Shown piece after piece: positions 1 through 7,989 of a stretch of 64,000 bases of DNA (the first letter of the stretch is position 1; the number at the start of each line of letters is the position of its first letter). This stretch comes from Vibrio methylphosphonaticus. GTDB lineage: Bacteria > Pseudomonadota > Gammaproteobacteria > Enterobacterales > Vibrionaceae. The DNA is taken from the NCBI RefSeq assembly GCF_023634655.1, contig NZ_JAMKMS010000003.1, positions 278,502 through 342,501 of the forward strand. Direction: 5' to 3'. The notes beneath the pieces were generated by a model, which made no database searches, was not told the origin of the DNA, and saw only the letters and a list, made by a program, of their open reading frames with translations. Made by a program: the position numbers and the translations under genes.

Positions 1-158
1 CTCATCAATGCCTTAAACCAAGGCGCATGATTAGAAAAGCGATGGTGTAGAATCGCGTCAATGAACTCAGCGTCATTGATCAAGCGATCGATCGCCGCTG
101 GAATTTCTTCGTCATTGTAAGGACGAATGTCAATATATGGGTCTGTATTGTTAGTCAT
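1..158 (-). CDS. Acyltransferase-like protein, N-terminal fragment
   Basis: The first 52 codons of a minus-strand gene that runs off the left edge. The start ATG lies at 158-156. The N-terminus contains the stretch DPYIDIRPYNDEEIPAAIDR followed by an acidic helix and HHRF. I recall this opening from proteobacterial proteins annotated as 1-acyl-sn-glycerol-3-phosphate (PlsC-type) acyltransferases, where it precedes the catalytic HX4D motif. That motif would lie outside the window, so the function is inferred from the N-terminus only. The roughly 200 bases to the right (159-358) hold its promoter and that of the divergent cupin gene. I see no strong Shine-Dalgarno there. Confidence 0.5.
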   Translation of the reverse strand, partial: MTNNTDPYIDIRPYNDEEIPAAIDRLINDAEFIDAILHHRFSNHAPWFKALM

Positions 159-358
159 TATGGCTACATCAAATTAAAAGCTGCACTATTCTACGCTGAG
201 ACTCTAAAGACCGCAGCTATCTTAAGTCTATTTCTGATAAGGTCAGACCACTATTGTACAGTAATGTTCATTTTCATTCATACAAAACCATGATCTATGG
301 TTGGCTTTAATAAGGAGTCACGTTAATCTATGCGCAGTTTAGCCAAATGAAGTGAATC

Positions 359-976
359 ATGAACCACGCTATTGAGTTCCAATCTACTCATTATGAGTTG
401 TTGACCATTACTCCTCGTAAAAAATCTCTCCATAATCAATTATTTCGTGTTGAGAGCGGGAAAGTCCTGTTGAAACTCGGCAAAAATGAGTACGTCTACA
501 ATGCAGGTGATGCCTTTTGGCTTCCATTTGATTGTTTATCGAGCTTGACCATTTTGCCGGGCAGTCATGTAAATAGTATCAGGCTGTCGGTTCGATTATC
601 TGATCCGTTCCCCAACAAAGCGGGACAAGTCTCACTCACTCCATTAATGACAGCAGTTATTGATAGGCTTCGCGTAGAATGGGCTCACAGCGAGAAAAGG
701 GATGACTTACACTTAGATTTACTCACGGTTGTTAAGCATGATTTACTTCGAACACATCCCAAACTGAGTCTGTCGTTAGAGAGCCAACAAGTATCCCAAT
801 GGACTCCAGACTCAACTGACCTTACTGGTGAGTTAGCGCTCATACTGCGAGTACGTGAAGCAAGAAAAATGAAGTTATCAGGCATCAAATCCGACAAAAT
901 TTGCGCGGCGCTATTTGGCAACAACGAAGCACAATTTACCCAGCTCTATCATTCATTACTCGGTGAATCGATCTAA
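359..976 (+). CDS. AraC-type cupin ligand-binding domain protein with reduced C-terminus
   Basis: 205 residues. Residues about 20-80 form a small cupin like the sensor half of AraC regulators: FRVESGKVLLKLGKNEYVY, then AGDAFWLPFDC and a third strand pair. The remaining ~120 residues are helical but contain no recognisable pair of AraC helix-turn-helix motifs. Only one short element near 160-200 (VREARKMKLSG... ICAALFG) resembles a single HTH-like end. The protein may be a regulator with a diverged DNA-binding part, or a ligand-binding protein derived from one. It stands alone, divergent from the acyltransferase gene and closed by a hairpin at 977-999. The ribosome site before the ATG is weak. 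Confidence 0.65.
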   Translation: MNHAIEFQSTHYELLTITPRKKSLHNQLFRVESGKVLLKLGKNEYVYNAGDAFWLPFDCLSSLTILPGSHVNSIRLSVRLSDPFPNKAGQVSLTPLMTAVIDRLRVEWAHSEKRDDLHLDLLTVVKHDLLRTHPKLSLSLESQQVSQWTPDSTDLTGELALILRVREARKMKLSGIKSDKICAALFGNNEAQFTQLYHSLLGESI

Positions 977-999
977 AAAGCGAGCCCTAGGCTCGCTTT
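977..999. terminator. Bidirectional Rho-independent terminator
   Basis: A 10-bp stem (977-986 with 990-999) starting AAAGCGAGCC with a 3-base loop. It is flanked by A and T runs, so it can serve the plus-strand cupin gene and the converging minus-strand gene. Confidence 0.8.
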
Positions 1000-1029
1000 A
1001 TTTAATAACGTCAAAACTCAACTTACTGG

Positions 1030-1524
1030 TTAAAACGGCACTTCAACCTGCATCATCATGTCGCCTTGATACTCTTCATGCCAGCGATAATCTAAACGTA
1101 ATCGAGGCTCTTTGCCTTTTTCGCCAAAACCAACGCCAAAATGCAACCCTTGCGACATGAGCCACTCTTGCATCGACATTTCATCTTTTTTTCTTACGAT
1201 GTCGGGTGGAGCCCAAAGTCCTATTCCAACAAAACTGCTTTCATAACGCCCGGTAAGCACTGGTTCCGACTCTTGGTTCAACAGCCATTCATCCCAATAA
1301 GAATCTTGCAATGCACCTAGTGGGTTTTCAGGCTCGATAAGCCCCCCAAGTGTCACGACTTGAGTACCGATATAATTAAATGGCTTAGTTACTAGAGTAC
1401 AAAACGACTCTTCCTCCGTCACTTTAAACACGACGGAGTGCTGCTGTTCGTCTTTACAAAACGCACGCGCATCTGGCGCACTCACCACTACTAACAAAGC
1501 AATACTGCACAACGTTGCTTTCAT
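1030..1524 (-). CDS. Conserved exported protein of unknown function
   Basis: 164 residues. A signal peptide is clear: basic MKA, the hydrophobic core LCSIALLVVVSAP, and an ARA-F cleavage site near residue 21. The mature protein has two cysteines early (FCKDEQ and FCTLVTK) that could form a disulfide, an acidic tryptophan-rich middle (DSYWDEWLL) and a C-terminus of alternating hydrophobics ending in VEVPF. That end is compatible with a beta strand, perhaps membrane-facing. I do not recognise the family. It is the last gene of a minus-strand unit downstream of the NadD-like gene (gap 31 bp), and its 3' end faces the shared terminator at 977-999. Confidence 0.6.
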   Translation of the reverse strand: MKATLCSIALLVVVSAPDARAFCKDEQQHSVVFKVTEEESFCTLVTKPFNYIGTQVVTLGGLIEPENPLGALQDSYWDEWLLNQESEPVLTGRYESSFVGIGLWAPPDIVRKKDEMSMQEWLMSQGLHFGVGFGEKGKEPRLRLDYRWHEEYQGDMMMQVEVPF

Positions 1525-1555
1525 TTTTATATTAAAATCCGTTTTATTATCTTTA

Positions 1556-2068
1556 CTAATATAGCGGACTTAACGATAAATGTTTAGCAACAGATGTTGT
1601 GGTTAAGTGATCTACATTCAATCCTTGTTGTAAATGCTCACGAATTTGTGTCGACCGGACTTTTACACGCTCCGGACAAGCTAAAACGGACCAACGCTCA
1701 GCGATCTCTTTAGCGTTATGAAATCGCCCAAAACTAAACAAATTATCTGGACCTAATACAAACGTTAATTCCGCCGTTGGGTATTGCTCTTGAATAGCGT
1801 TAAGAACGGCGTAGGTGGTCACAGAAGCATTAGGTTCAAGCAAAGACTCTTCAATGCAAGAGCGCTCCACGTTTGTTTGATTCATATCTGCAATAAATAA
1901 GTCAACTAATTCACATCGCTTGGCGTAGTCGAGCATTGTCTTACCCCAAGCGTGGGAAATACTCGGCACTAAGAGAACTTTATCATAATGCTCAAGTGAT
2001 TGAATGACACTCTGATGTCCTAGACTAGGTGGATTAAAAGCGCTGCCAAATATTGCAATCTTTGTCAT
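1556..2068 (-). CDS. NadD-like nicotinate/nicotinamide nucleotide adenylyltransferase
   Basis: 170 residues from the chosen start. The fold signature of nucleotidyltransferases is present: GSAFNPPSLGH at residues 8-18, where NadD has a T/HxGH motif and this protein has SLGH. Near the C-terminus RSTQIREHL corresponds to the ISSTxIR motif that binds the ATP phosphates. A middle segment, FVLGPDNLFSFGRFHN, matches the substrate-binding region of NadD. The enzyme would join NMN or NaMN to ATP to give NAD or NaAD, which fits its divergent neighbour nadE. The frame stays open for 21 more codons upstream, but an AGGA sits about 7 bases before the ATG at 2068. It is probably an accessory paralogue, since the essential nadD normally lies elsewhere (inference). 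Confidence 0.75.
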   Translation of the reverse strand: MTKIAIFGSAFNPPSLGHQSVIQSLEHYDKVLLVPSISHAWGKTMLDYAKRCELVDLFIADMNQTNVERSCIEESLLEPNASVTTYAVLNAIQEQYPTAELTFVLGPDNLFSFGRFHNAKEIAERWSVLACPERVKVRSTQIREHLQQGLNVDHLTTTSVAKHLSLSPLY

Positions 2069-2185
2069 GAATGTCCTGCTTGTTTCACTATCTTCGTTAT
2101 TTTCTCGGCTACTGTAACTGTTTTTCATCACTTTTCGTAGGTATCATAGAAACAATTCAACTTGCTTGCAGGAAAAGGAACGCTA

Positions 2186-3016
2186 ATGGAACAACTTATT
2201 CGGGATGAAATGCGTGTGCTACCCTCAATTGACCCACAATTTGAAGTAGAGCGTCGTGTAGAGTTTATTAAATCCAAGTTACTCAGTTCAGGCTGCAAAG
2301 CGCTTGTATTAGGAATCAGCGGCGGTGTTGATTCAACCACATGTGGACGACTGGCTCAGCTCGCCGTCAATGAATTAAATGTTCATTCCGGTTCATCTGA
2401 CTATCAATTTATTGCTGTACGCCTACCGTACGGAGATCAAAAAGATGAAGATGAAGCGCAACTTGCTTTATCGTTTATCGAGCCTACACATTCAGTCTCT
2501 GTCAACATTAAAGCAGGGGTCGATGGCTTACATGCGGCATCGCACGTCGCGCTTGAAGGTACTGGATTATTGCCAACCGACAAAGCCAAAGTTGACTTCG
2601 TGAAAGGCAACGTTAAAGCGCGCGCCCGTATGGTGGCTCAATATGAAATCGCAGGGTATGTGGGTGCGCTCGTACTGGGCACCGACCACTCCGCCGAAAA
2701 CATTACTGGTTTTTATACTAAGTTCGGTGATGGCGCTTGTGACATGGCACCATTATTTGGGCTCAACAAACGCCAAGTTCGTGAAGTTGCGGCTTGCTTA
2801 GGTGCGCCAGAACTCCTTGTTAAAAAGGTACCAACAGCTGATTTAGAAGAGCTTGCTCCGCAAAAAGCAGATGAGGATGCACTTAATCTGTCTTACGAGC
2901 AAATTGACGACTTCTTAGAAGGCAAACCCGTGGCTAAAGATGTATCTGATCGCCTCGTTGCTATCTACAAAGCGACACAGCATAAGCGTGAGCCTATTCC
3001 AACGCTTTACGATTAG
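2186..3016 (+). CDS. nadE: NH3-dependent NAD synthetase
   Basis: 276 residues, the usual length for the ammonia-using enzyme without a glutaminase domain. It makes NAD from deamido-NAD, ATP and ammonia in the cytoplasm, the last step of NAD synthesis. The ATP-pyrophosphatase loop GISGGVDS is at residues 43-50. Further conserved blocks are [28 protein letters not shown] and [11 protein letters not shown], all as in the E. coli enzyme. The frame opens upstream at a TTG (2162), but AGGAAAAGGA precedes the ATG at 2186 at a good distance, so that start is preferred. It is divergent from the NadD-like gene, with only 117 bp for both promoters, and is followed by a hairpin terminator. Confidence 0.95.
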   Translation: MEQLIRDEMRVLPSIDPQFEVERRVEFIKSKLLSSGCKALVLGISGGVDSTTCGRLAQLAVNELNVHSGSSDYQFIAVRLPYGDQKDEDEAQLALSFIEPTHSVSVNIKAGVDGLHAASHVALEGTGLLPTDKAKVDFVKGNVKARARMVAQYEIAGYVGALVLGTDHSAENITGFYTKFGDGACDMAPLFGLNKRQVREVAACLGAPELLVKKVPTADLEELAPQKADEDALNLSYEQIDDFLEGKPVAKDVSDRLVAIYKATQHKREPIPTLYD

Positions 3017-3037
3017 TTTCTCCGCTAACCCTTATCT

Positions 3038-3075
3038 AGTTAAGCCAATGAGGGCTCTCACTGGCTTAACTTTTA
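3038..3075 (+). terminator. Rho-independent terminator of nadE
   Basis: Arms AGTTAAGCCA and TGGCTTAACT enclose a further TGAG/CTCA pairing with one mismatch, followed by TTTTACC. It lies 22 bases after the nadE stop. Confidence 0.75.
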
Positions 3076-3268
3076 CCTTTACACCGCTAGCTCATTTTCA
3101 TCGTGATTTAGCTCAACAATTTTGCCTTCCTTTACCTTGTAATATTGCGTAACCCTATTCTTGTGCCATGTTTATAGTAAGCTAACGTGCACCTAGTCAT
3201 TGTGACCATACATTACGCGCATTAGCGACTGCTTTTAGCCTTAATTGATCAACACATAAGGGGTAACT

Positions 3269-3514
3269 ATGTTAGGTGAAAACCATTCTCTTCTGAAAGA
3301 GTTTCCAGATTTTCAAGATGCCATCCTAGATCTGATGAAAAGCAATGAATCTTTCGCTGCTACAACAAAAAAATACGATGCGTTAGATAAGGAAATTCGA
3401 GTACTAGAACTTAATGGGGCGCCTATCGATGACGCCGCGATGCACCAACTAAAACATGAGCGCGCTGTATTAAAGGATGTGCTGCATAAACATTTGGTTG
3501 ACCAAGAAAACTAG
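3269..3514 (+). CDS. YdcH/DUF465-family small protein
   Basis: 81 residues, almost entirely helical and charged. It matches the DUF465 (YdcH-like) pattern: an N-terminal LLKEFPDFQDAILDL, a short turn, then a long amphipathic helix ending LKHERAVLKDVLHKHL. Family members are small coiled-coil proteins with no established biochemical role. The start is well set by AAGGGG eight bases before the ATG. The gene stands alone between the nadE terminator and its own hairpin at 3572-3602. Confidence 0.85.
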   Translation: MLGENHSLLKEFPDFQDAILDLMKSNESFAATTKKYDALDKEIRVLELNGAPIDDAAMHQLKHERAVLKDVLHKHLVDQEN

Positions 3515-3571
3515 ACTAACGAATGATGGGCAGCGTTAGATAATTAAATAAATCAAATAGTTACACACATC

Positions 3572-3602
3572 AAAAAGGGAAGCATGACACTTCCCTTTTT
3601 TA
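3572..3602. terminator. Rho-independent terminator
   Basis: Arms AAAAAGGGAAG and CTTCCCTTTTT with a short loop and T-rich end. It can also stop the converging fusion reductase gene from the other side. Confidence 0.85.
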
Positions 3603-3644
3603 TATCACTTAAATTTCCGCGTTACAGCGGCATAGTGCAATACG

Positions 3645-5468
3645 TTAGCAGCTAGACAAAACAACGTCTGTTTTGGGTATCGCACAACACGCCAGCACTT
3701 TACCTTCCGCGACTTCATGATCTTGAATTGCTGGTACGTCTGGTTGATGGACCAAACCGCTGTCCACTTTTACCTTACAGGCCCCGCAAAATCCAGCTCG
3801 ACATGAATACGCAATGTTAATACCTGCATCTTCTGCTTGTTCTAATAAATTTTGCTGATTACTACCAGAAAACGCCTTGCCATCAAATGAAATTTGTAGC
3901 TGTTTTTCAGGTTCCGTCATGGAAGTATTCAGACCGAATGCTTCTTGGTGATAGTTCGTCACTGGCACCCCCAATGACATAAGTAACGTCTTGGCTGACT
4001 GCATGAAGCCATCTGGCCCACAAACAAAGACTTGGCGTGTGGCCACGTCTGCCACTGATGCTAAATGCGCTAAGCTCAAACGCCCGACTCGCCCTTCCCA
4101 GCTTCTACCTGGTTGTGTAAGTGCAATATCGACCTTTAAGGCTTGATGTTTACTGGCCAGCTCTTCTAGCTCTTGCTTAAATGGAATATCCTCCGACGTT
4201 GAACACTGGTGGTAAAAGACAACATCGTTGATCTCCTCTCTATCACTGAGATCTCTCAACATAGACATCATAGGGGTCACACCACTGCCAGCAGAGAGTA
4301 GCAATAATGGTTGGTGCTCATCATTATTAAGATGAAAGTTACCATTGGGCGTATCGGCAACGAGAGTATCACCTACTTGGAGGTGCTCAAAAAGCCAATT
4401 AGAGACTTCCCCACTGTCCAAGCGTTTTACCGATATTGCTAACCGCCCAGGGCGACTGGGTGACGAAGACAAGGTATATAAACGTTTAGTCAGCGTACCA
4501 TCGATAGATAACTCAATGGGTAAATGCTGACCCGCTTTATACTTGGGTAACTCACCCTGCTGTGGCTCTAACCAGAACGTCTCAAAATTTTTGGCGACAT
4601 GCTCTCTTTCCACGCAAACAAACGTCTGTTTGCTAGCATCAAGATCGAGATACTCTTCCTTTTCTTTATATTCCAATACTTCAATGACGTCATCGACACG
4701 AATCATGCCTTCATTCTTAGCGACTAAATTCTGACCAAAGAATACACCACCGCGTTCATTCGCTCTAAAACGAGAAAACGTCGTCAACGGCTCTTTGCTT
4801 GCCCTGAACTCCCCTTTCTCAACATCTACCGTGGTCAATACGCAACGCTCACACGGTTTAACCGCCTCAAATTCAACTTCACCTATTTTGATGCGTTTCC
4901 AAGAGTCTTCAATAAACGCTTCATCAGATTGAACCACCAGATTGGTACGGAACTGATCCATACTGTGCACTTCAGAGCTACGGGCGTTAAGTGCCGCCAA
5001 CGAGCCAGTGCTAATAACTAGCAACGGATAGCCATCAGCAAAGCTGACATTGTGGCCAATTTTTTCACGAATGCGATTGGATTGTTCACCGGTATAGAGC
5101 AGTTCTACGCGTTGCCCAAGCACTTGGCTAAACCAATCATCAGCGGCATCACTTGTTGTGTAAGCGGTAAACTTATCACTCCACACTTGTGCCGACGCTT
5201 CTTGCATTTTGAAATGTGTGTATTCGAGCTTGAGTGGTGGTTGTCCAGGGTAAGTAAACACAATCCCAGACGGAATAATGCTAGAAGAAACCTTGACCAT
5301 GTTCGGGTGCTTTCTCGCCGTCACCATATTGCCATCAGCTAACGCCACCATAAATCGTCGGTCAAACGAAAGGCCTTGTAATTCAACCCACGACGATGAC
5401 AAAGCAATACCCGCTACCGACTTGGCAGGGTAAATATTAATTTGGGACAATTGAGCTGTTTCAGTCAC
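3645..5468 (-). CDS. MOSC - flavin/NAD(P)H reductase - 2Fe-2S fusion oxidoreductase
   Basis: 607 residues combining three modules. Residues about 1-270 are a MOSC beta-barrel and MOSC domain like E. coli YcbX, including NIYPAKSVAG, GLSFDRRFM and the conserved CERCVLTTVD with Cys206 and Cys209. Residues about 280-510 are a ferredoxin-reductase module: the flavin-binding RLYTLSSSP at 329-337, GSGVTP at 394-399 and CGPDGFM at 483-489. Residues about 525-607 are a plant-type 2Fe-2S ferredoxin with Cys556, Cys561, Cys564 and Cys594 or Cys595. YcbX-type proteins bind molybdenum cofactor and reduce N-hydroxylated bases. Here the electron chain appears built in. The gene is divergent from pyrC across a 189-bp spacer. 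Confidence 0.85.
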   Translation of the reverse strand: MTETAQLSQINIYPAKSVAGIALSSSWVELQGLSFDRRFMVALADGNMVTARKHPNMVKVSSSIIPSGIVFTYPGQPPLKLEYTHFKMQEASAQVWSDKFTAYTTSDAADDWFSQVLGQRVELLYTGEQSNRIREKIGHNVSFADGYPLLVISTGSLAALNARSSEVHSMDQFRTNLVVQSDEAFIEDSWKRIKIGEVEFEAVKPCERCVLTTVDVEKGEFRASKEPLTTFSRFRANERGGVFFGQNLVAKNEGMIRVDDVIEVLEYKEKEEYLDLDASKQTFVCVEREHVAKNFETFWLEPQQGELPKYKAGQHLPIELSIDGTLTKRLYTLSSSPSRPGRLAISVKRLDSGEVSNWLFEHLQVGDTLVADTPNGNFHLNNDEHQPLLLLSAGSGVTPMMSMLRDLSDREEINDVVFYHQCSTSEDIPFKQELEELASKHQALKVDIALTQPGRSWEGRVGRLSLAHLASVADVATRQVFVCGPDGFMQSAKTLLMSLGVPVTNYHQEAFGLNTSMTEPEKQLQISFDGKAFSGSNQQNLLEQAEDAGINIAYSCRAGFCGACKVKVDSGLVHQPDVPAIQDHEVAEGKVLACCAIPKTDVVLSSC

Positions 5469-5579
5469 GATTTCTTCCTTTGAGCATTATCTTTTAAAGC
5501 AATCTTATCGCCTTTTATGGCGCAGTCCCAGAAACTTAGTGAAATCTTACTCGAATTCCACTATCATCCTGTCGCCTAA

Positions 5580-5595
5580 ACGTAAGCGTTTGCAT
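5580..5595 (+). promoter_or_regulatory. PurR-type operator upstream of pyrC
   Basis: ACGTAAGCGTTTGCAT matches 13 of 16 positions of the PurR palindrome ACGCAAACGTTTGCGT as I remember it. Its second half contains TTGCAT, which could be the -35 element of the pyrC promoter. In E. coli pyrC is a PurR target, so the site fits the gene. Confidence 0.65.
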
Positions 5596-5617
5596 TCACA
5601 CTTTTCGCTGCGATTTA

Positions 5618-5654
5618 GGCTCCGTTTCAAGCACAATTAACCTTGGTGGGAGCC
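5618..5654 (+). promoter_or_regulatory. Possible Shine-Dalgarno-sequestering hairpin of pyrC
   Basis: GGCTCC at 5618-5623 can pair with GGAGCC at 5649-5654, which contains the pyrC ribosome site, three bases before the ATG. Enteric pyrC uses alternative transcription starts so that only the longer transcript hides its ribosome site. The arrangement here could work the same way if transcription can start at or before 5618, which I cannot confirm. Confidence 0.35.
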
Positions 5655-5657
5655 GAA

Positions 5658-6683
5658 ATGACTACATTGACTATTACTCGTCCTGATGACTGGCACGTTC
5701 ACCTTCGCGATGGCGAAGTTCTGAAAGATACCGTTCGCGACATTAGCCGCTACAATGGCCGCGCATTGATCATGCCAAATACCATCCCACCCGTCACCGA
5801 TACAGAAATGGCCCTTGCTTACAAAGCGCGCATCATGGCCGAGCAGCCTTCAGAGCAATTTGAGCCACTAATGGCGCTTTATCTTACTGACAACACTTCC
5901 CCAGACGAGATTCGCAAAGCTAAAGCTGCTGGTGTCGTCGCCGCGAAACTCTATCCTGCTGGTGCCACCACTAACTCTGATTCTGGCGTTACGTCGGCGA
6001 AAAATGTCTACGCCACATTGGAAGCCATGGAAGAAGTAGGTATGTTGCTTTTGGTTCACGGTGAAGTGACGACACATGACATCGACATCTTTGATCGTGA
6101 GAAAGAGTTCCTTGAAACCGTTTTAGCACCCGTTGTTAACGACTTCCCAAACTTGAAAATCGTCCTTGAGCATATCACGACTGCTGACGCCGCTAACTTT
6201 GTGAAGAACGCAAACGACAATGTCGCTGCAACGATTACTGCTCACCACCTTTTATACAACCGCAACCACATGCTGGTTGGCGGCATCAAACCACACTTTT
6301 ATTGCCTGCCGATTTTAAAGCGTGGCTCACACCAGCAAGCGCTTGTTGAGGCTGCAACGAGTGGAAGTAAGAAATTTTTCCTCGGCACAGACTCTGCGCC
6401 GCATGCTAAAGGTATGAAAGAAGCGGCATGTGGTTGCGCGGGTTCTTATACGGCGCACGCTGCTGTCGAACTTTACACGGAAGTGTTTGAGCAAGAAGGT
6501 AAGCTAGAAAACCTTGAAGCGTTTGCTAGCCATAATGGCCCTGATTTTTACAACCTTCCACGTAACACTGATACCATCACGCTAGAAAAAGCACCATGGG
6601 ATGTACCAGCAACCATGCCGTTTGGCCAAGACATCGTAGTTCCAATTCGCGCTGGCGAACAAATTGTCTGGAAAGTAAAATAA
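5658..6683 (+). CDS. pyrC: Dihydroorotase, homodimeric type
   Basis: 341 residues from the ATG at 5658. The enzyme closes carbamoyl-aspartate to dihydroorotate, the third step of pyrimidine synthesis, using two zinc ions. Metal ligands are visible: HVHLRDG (His13, His15), the lysine of AAKLYPAG that becomes carboxylated, LVHGEV, LEHITT and the aspartate of GTDSAPH. This is the E. coli PyrC class, not the longer aspartate-transcarbamoylase-associated class. The frame opens 15 bases earlier at TTG, but GGGAG lies just before the ATG, so the internal start is preferred. A PurR-like box and a possible translation-control hairpin precede it, and a strong terminator follows after an unusual palindromic spacer. 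Confidence 0.95.
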   Translation: MTTLTITRPDDWHVHLRDGEVLKDTVRDISRYNGRALIMPNTIPPVTDTEMALAYKARIMAEQPSEQFEPLMALYLTDNTSPDEIRKAKAAGVVAAKLYPAGATTNSDSGVTSAKNVYATLEAMEEVGMLLLVHGEVTTHDIDIFDREKEFLETVLAPVVNDFPNLKIVLEHITTADAANFVKNANDNVAATITAHHLLYNRNHMLVGGIKPHFYCLPILKRGSHQQALVEAATSGSKKFFLGTDSAPHAKGMKEAACGCAGSYTAHAAVELYTEVFEQEGKLENLEAFASHNGPDFYNLPRNTDTITLEKAPWDVPATMPFGQDIVVPIRAGEQIVWKVK

Positions 6684-6708
6684 GTGCCTCGCTTATAAGT
6701 ACTAAAGA

Positions 6709-6841
6709 TAACGGGTACGATAGAAATTGCGTGTGATAGCGATTGAGCGCTAGAAATATCGGGCACCATAAATAATGAGCTAGTCAATATTAAGTCACCA
6801 TATATTGGTTATTTATCAAGATAGGCACTGAGTACCCGTTA
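6709..6841. repeat. Nested inverted-repeat element between pyrC and its terminator
   Basis: Three concentric inverted repeats share one centre region: TAACGGGTAC (6709-6718) with GTACCCGTTA (6832-6841), ATAAATAA (6768-6775) with TTATTTAT (6809-6816), and CAATAT (6785-6790) with ATATTG (6802-6807). The 133-bp segment could fold into one long imperfect cruciform or RNA hairpin. It holds no ORF. I do not know the element. Confidence 0.5.
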
Positions 6842-6878
6842 AGAAACGCCCCTAATAAATGGGGCGTTTCTCTTTTTT
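6842..6878 (+). terminator. Rho-independent terminator of the pyrC unit
   Basis: Arms AGAAACGCCCC and GGGGCGTTTCT with an 8-base loop, followed by CTTTTTT. Confidence 0.9.
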
Positions 6879-6925
6879 ACTGACCATTTCAACACCTCAC
6901 TAAAAGGCAAATAAGGGAACGATCA

Positions 6926-7252
6926 ATGACGGAGAATATAGCCATTCACACCCCTTGCAGAGCCGCATGCAAGAATAACGGCGGAATATGCAGTGGTTGC
7001 CATCGCACCATGAACGAACTTTCCGATTGGCGACACCTCACGAATGACAGTCGCCAGCAAAAGATGGAACAAATTTCGGGCGTGGAATCCACACACCAAT
7101 GCGAACAGTGCGGCGAGCCCGCCTATTGTGAAATATCTGCTGGCAATGACAGCTGTTGGTGCTTCGAGATAGAAAAACGTGATACGTCATCACTTACCAC
7201 CTCTACTCGCTGTTTGTGTCGTCAATGTTTATCGGCACTTCCCATTAAATAA
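6926..7252 (+). CDS. DUF1289 domain fused to a cysteine-rich CWC domain
   Basis: 108 residues. The N-terminal half has the DUF1289 pattern TPCRAACKNNGGICSGC, then a tryptophan (SDWRHLT) and a short helix. Residues about 58-104 resemble the cysteine-rich CWC family: HQCEQCGEP, SCWCFE, and a final CLCRQCL. In all there are eleven cysteines, most in CxxC-like spacing, so metal binding is likely. Neither domain has a well-defined function. AAGGGA before the ATG supports the start. The gene stands alone behind the pyrC terminator. Confidence 0.75.
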   Translation: MTENIAIHTPCRAACKNNGGICSGCHRTMNELSDWRHLTNDSRQQKMEQISGVESTHQCEQCGEPAYCEISAGNDSCWCFEIEKRDTSSLTTSTRCLCRQCLSALPIK

Positions 7253-7425
7253 CGTACAGGTCAACTCTCTAGACCTCAGGCGTTGGACCTCGATCGCTGG
7301 GCTTTAAGATTCAAATGAATCGCTATACCATCCCCAAATTGAGTACGCACTTTACCCTTTCTCTTGTTGCAAGTTTGTTAATTACTAATTAGAGTAAATA
7401 ATCCACTTAACAAGGTATGGTAACA

Positions 7426-7869
7426 ATGGAAGAGCTACTAAAGGACTACCCTGTGATCACTGAAATATCGGTGGCATGGGGTGAAATGGATGCGTTAAAC
7501 CACGTCAACAATGCCGTGTATTTTCGCTATTTTGAAACGGCTCGCTTAGAGTACTTTAGCCATATAAACCTTATGGAAGACATGGCGGTCACGAAGGTTG
7601 GTCCCGTATTAGGTGACACTTATTGCCGCTATCGATTGCCCGTCACTTATCCTGATACCTTACTGATTGGTTCACGAATCACTCAGGTCGAATCTGATCG
7701 TTTTACGATGGAATACCAAATCGTCAGTAAAAAAATGAACAAAGTGACCACCACAGGCACGGCGACCATTGTGATGTTCGATTTCGCCACCAATAGAAAA
7801 GCCAATATTCCAGACAAGCTTATGCTCGCCATCGAGGAAACTTACCCCAAAAAATCGATGACAACATAG
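7426..7869 (+). CDS. Acyl-CoA thioesterase, hot-dog fold (4HBT)
   Basis: 147 residues. The signature of the YbgC/FadM thioesterases is intact: WGEMDALNHVNNAVYFRYFE with the catalytic Asp and the HVNN block, followed by the long central helix. Such enzymes hydrolyse acyl-CoA thioesters in the cytoplasm; the substrate cannot be told from sequence. The frame also has an ATG at 7417, but AAGG at 7412-7415 is only two bases from it and about ten from the ATG at 7426, so the second start is chosen. It has no co-oriented partner closer than the M14 peptidase 120 bp downstream. Confidence 0.85.
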   Translation: MEELLKDYPVITEISVAWGEMDALNHVNNAVYFRYFETARLEYFSHINLMEDMAVTKVGPVLGDTYCRYRLPVTYPDTLLIGSRITQVESDRFTMEYQIVSKKMNKVTTTGTATIVMFDFATNRKANIPDKLMLAIEETYPKKSMTT

Positions 7870-7989
7870 TGTTTGACGTGTGGCGGTATGACTAAGACAC
7901 GGTTACTTACCGAATCCTCACCTTGCCACCCTTGCTGTTCTCTTAACTCGTCGCTATCCTAACGGCAAAACTAAAAAGAGAACAGTAAG

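Noticed and set aside
6709..6841. Integron attC site
   Set aside because: The element begins TAAC and ends GTTA like a Vibrio repeat, but the arms lack the GTTRRRY/RYYYAAC core and no cassette array or integrase is near.
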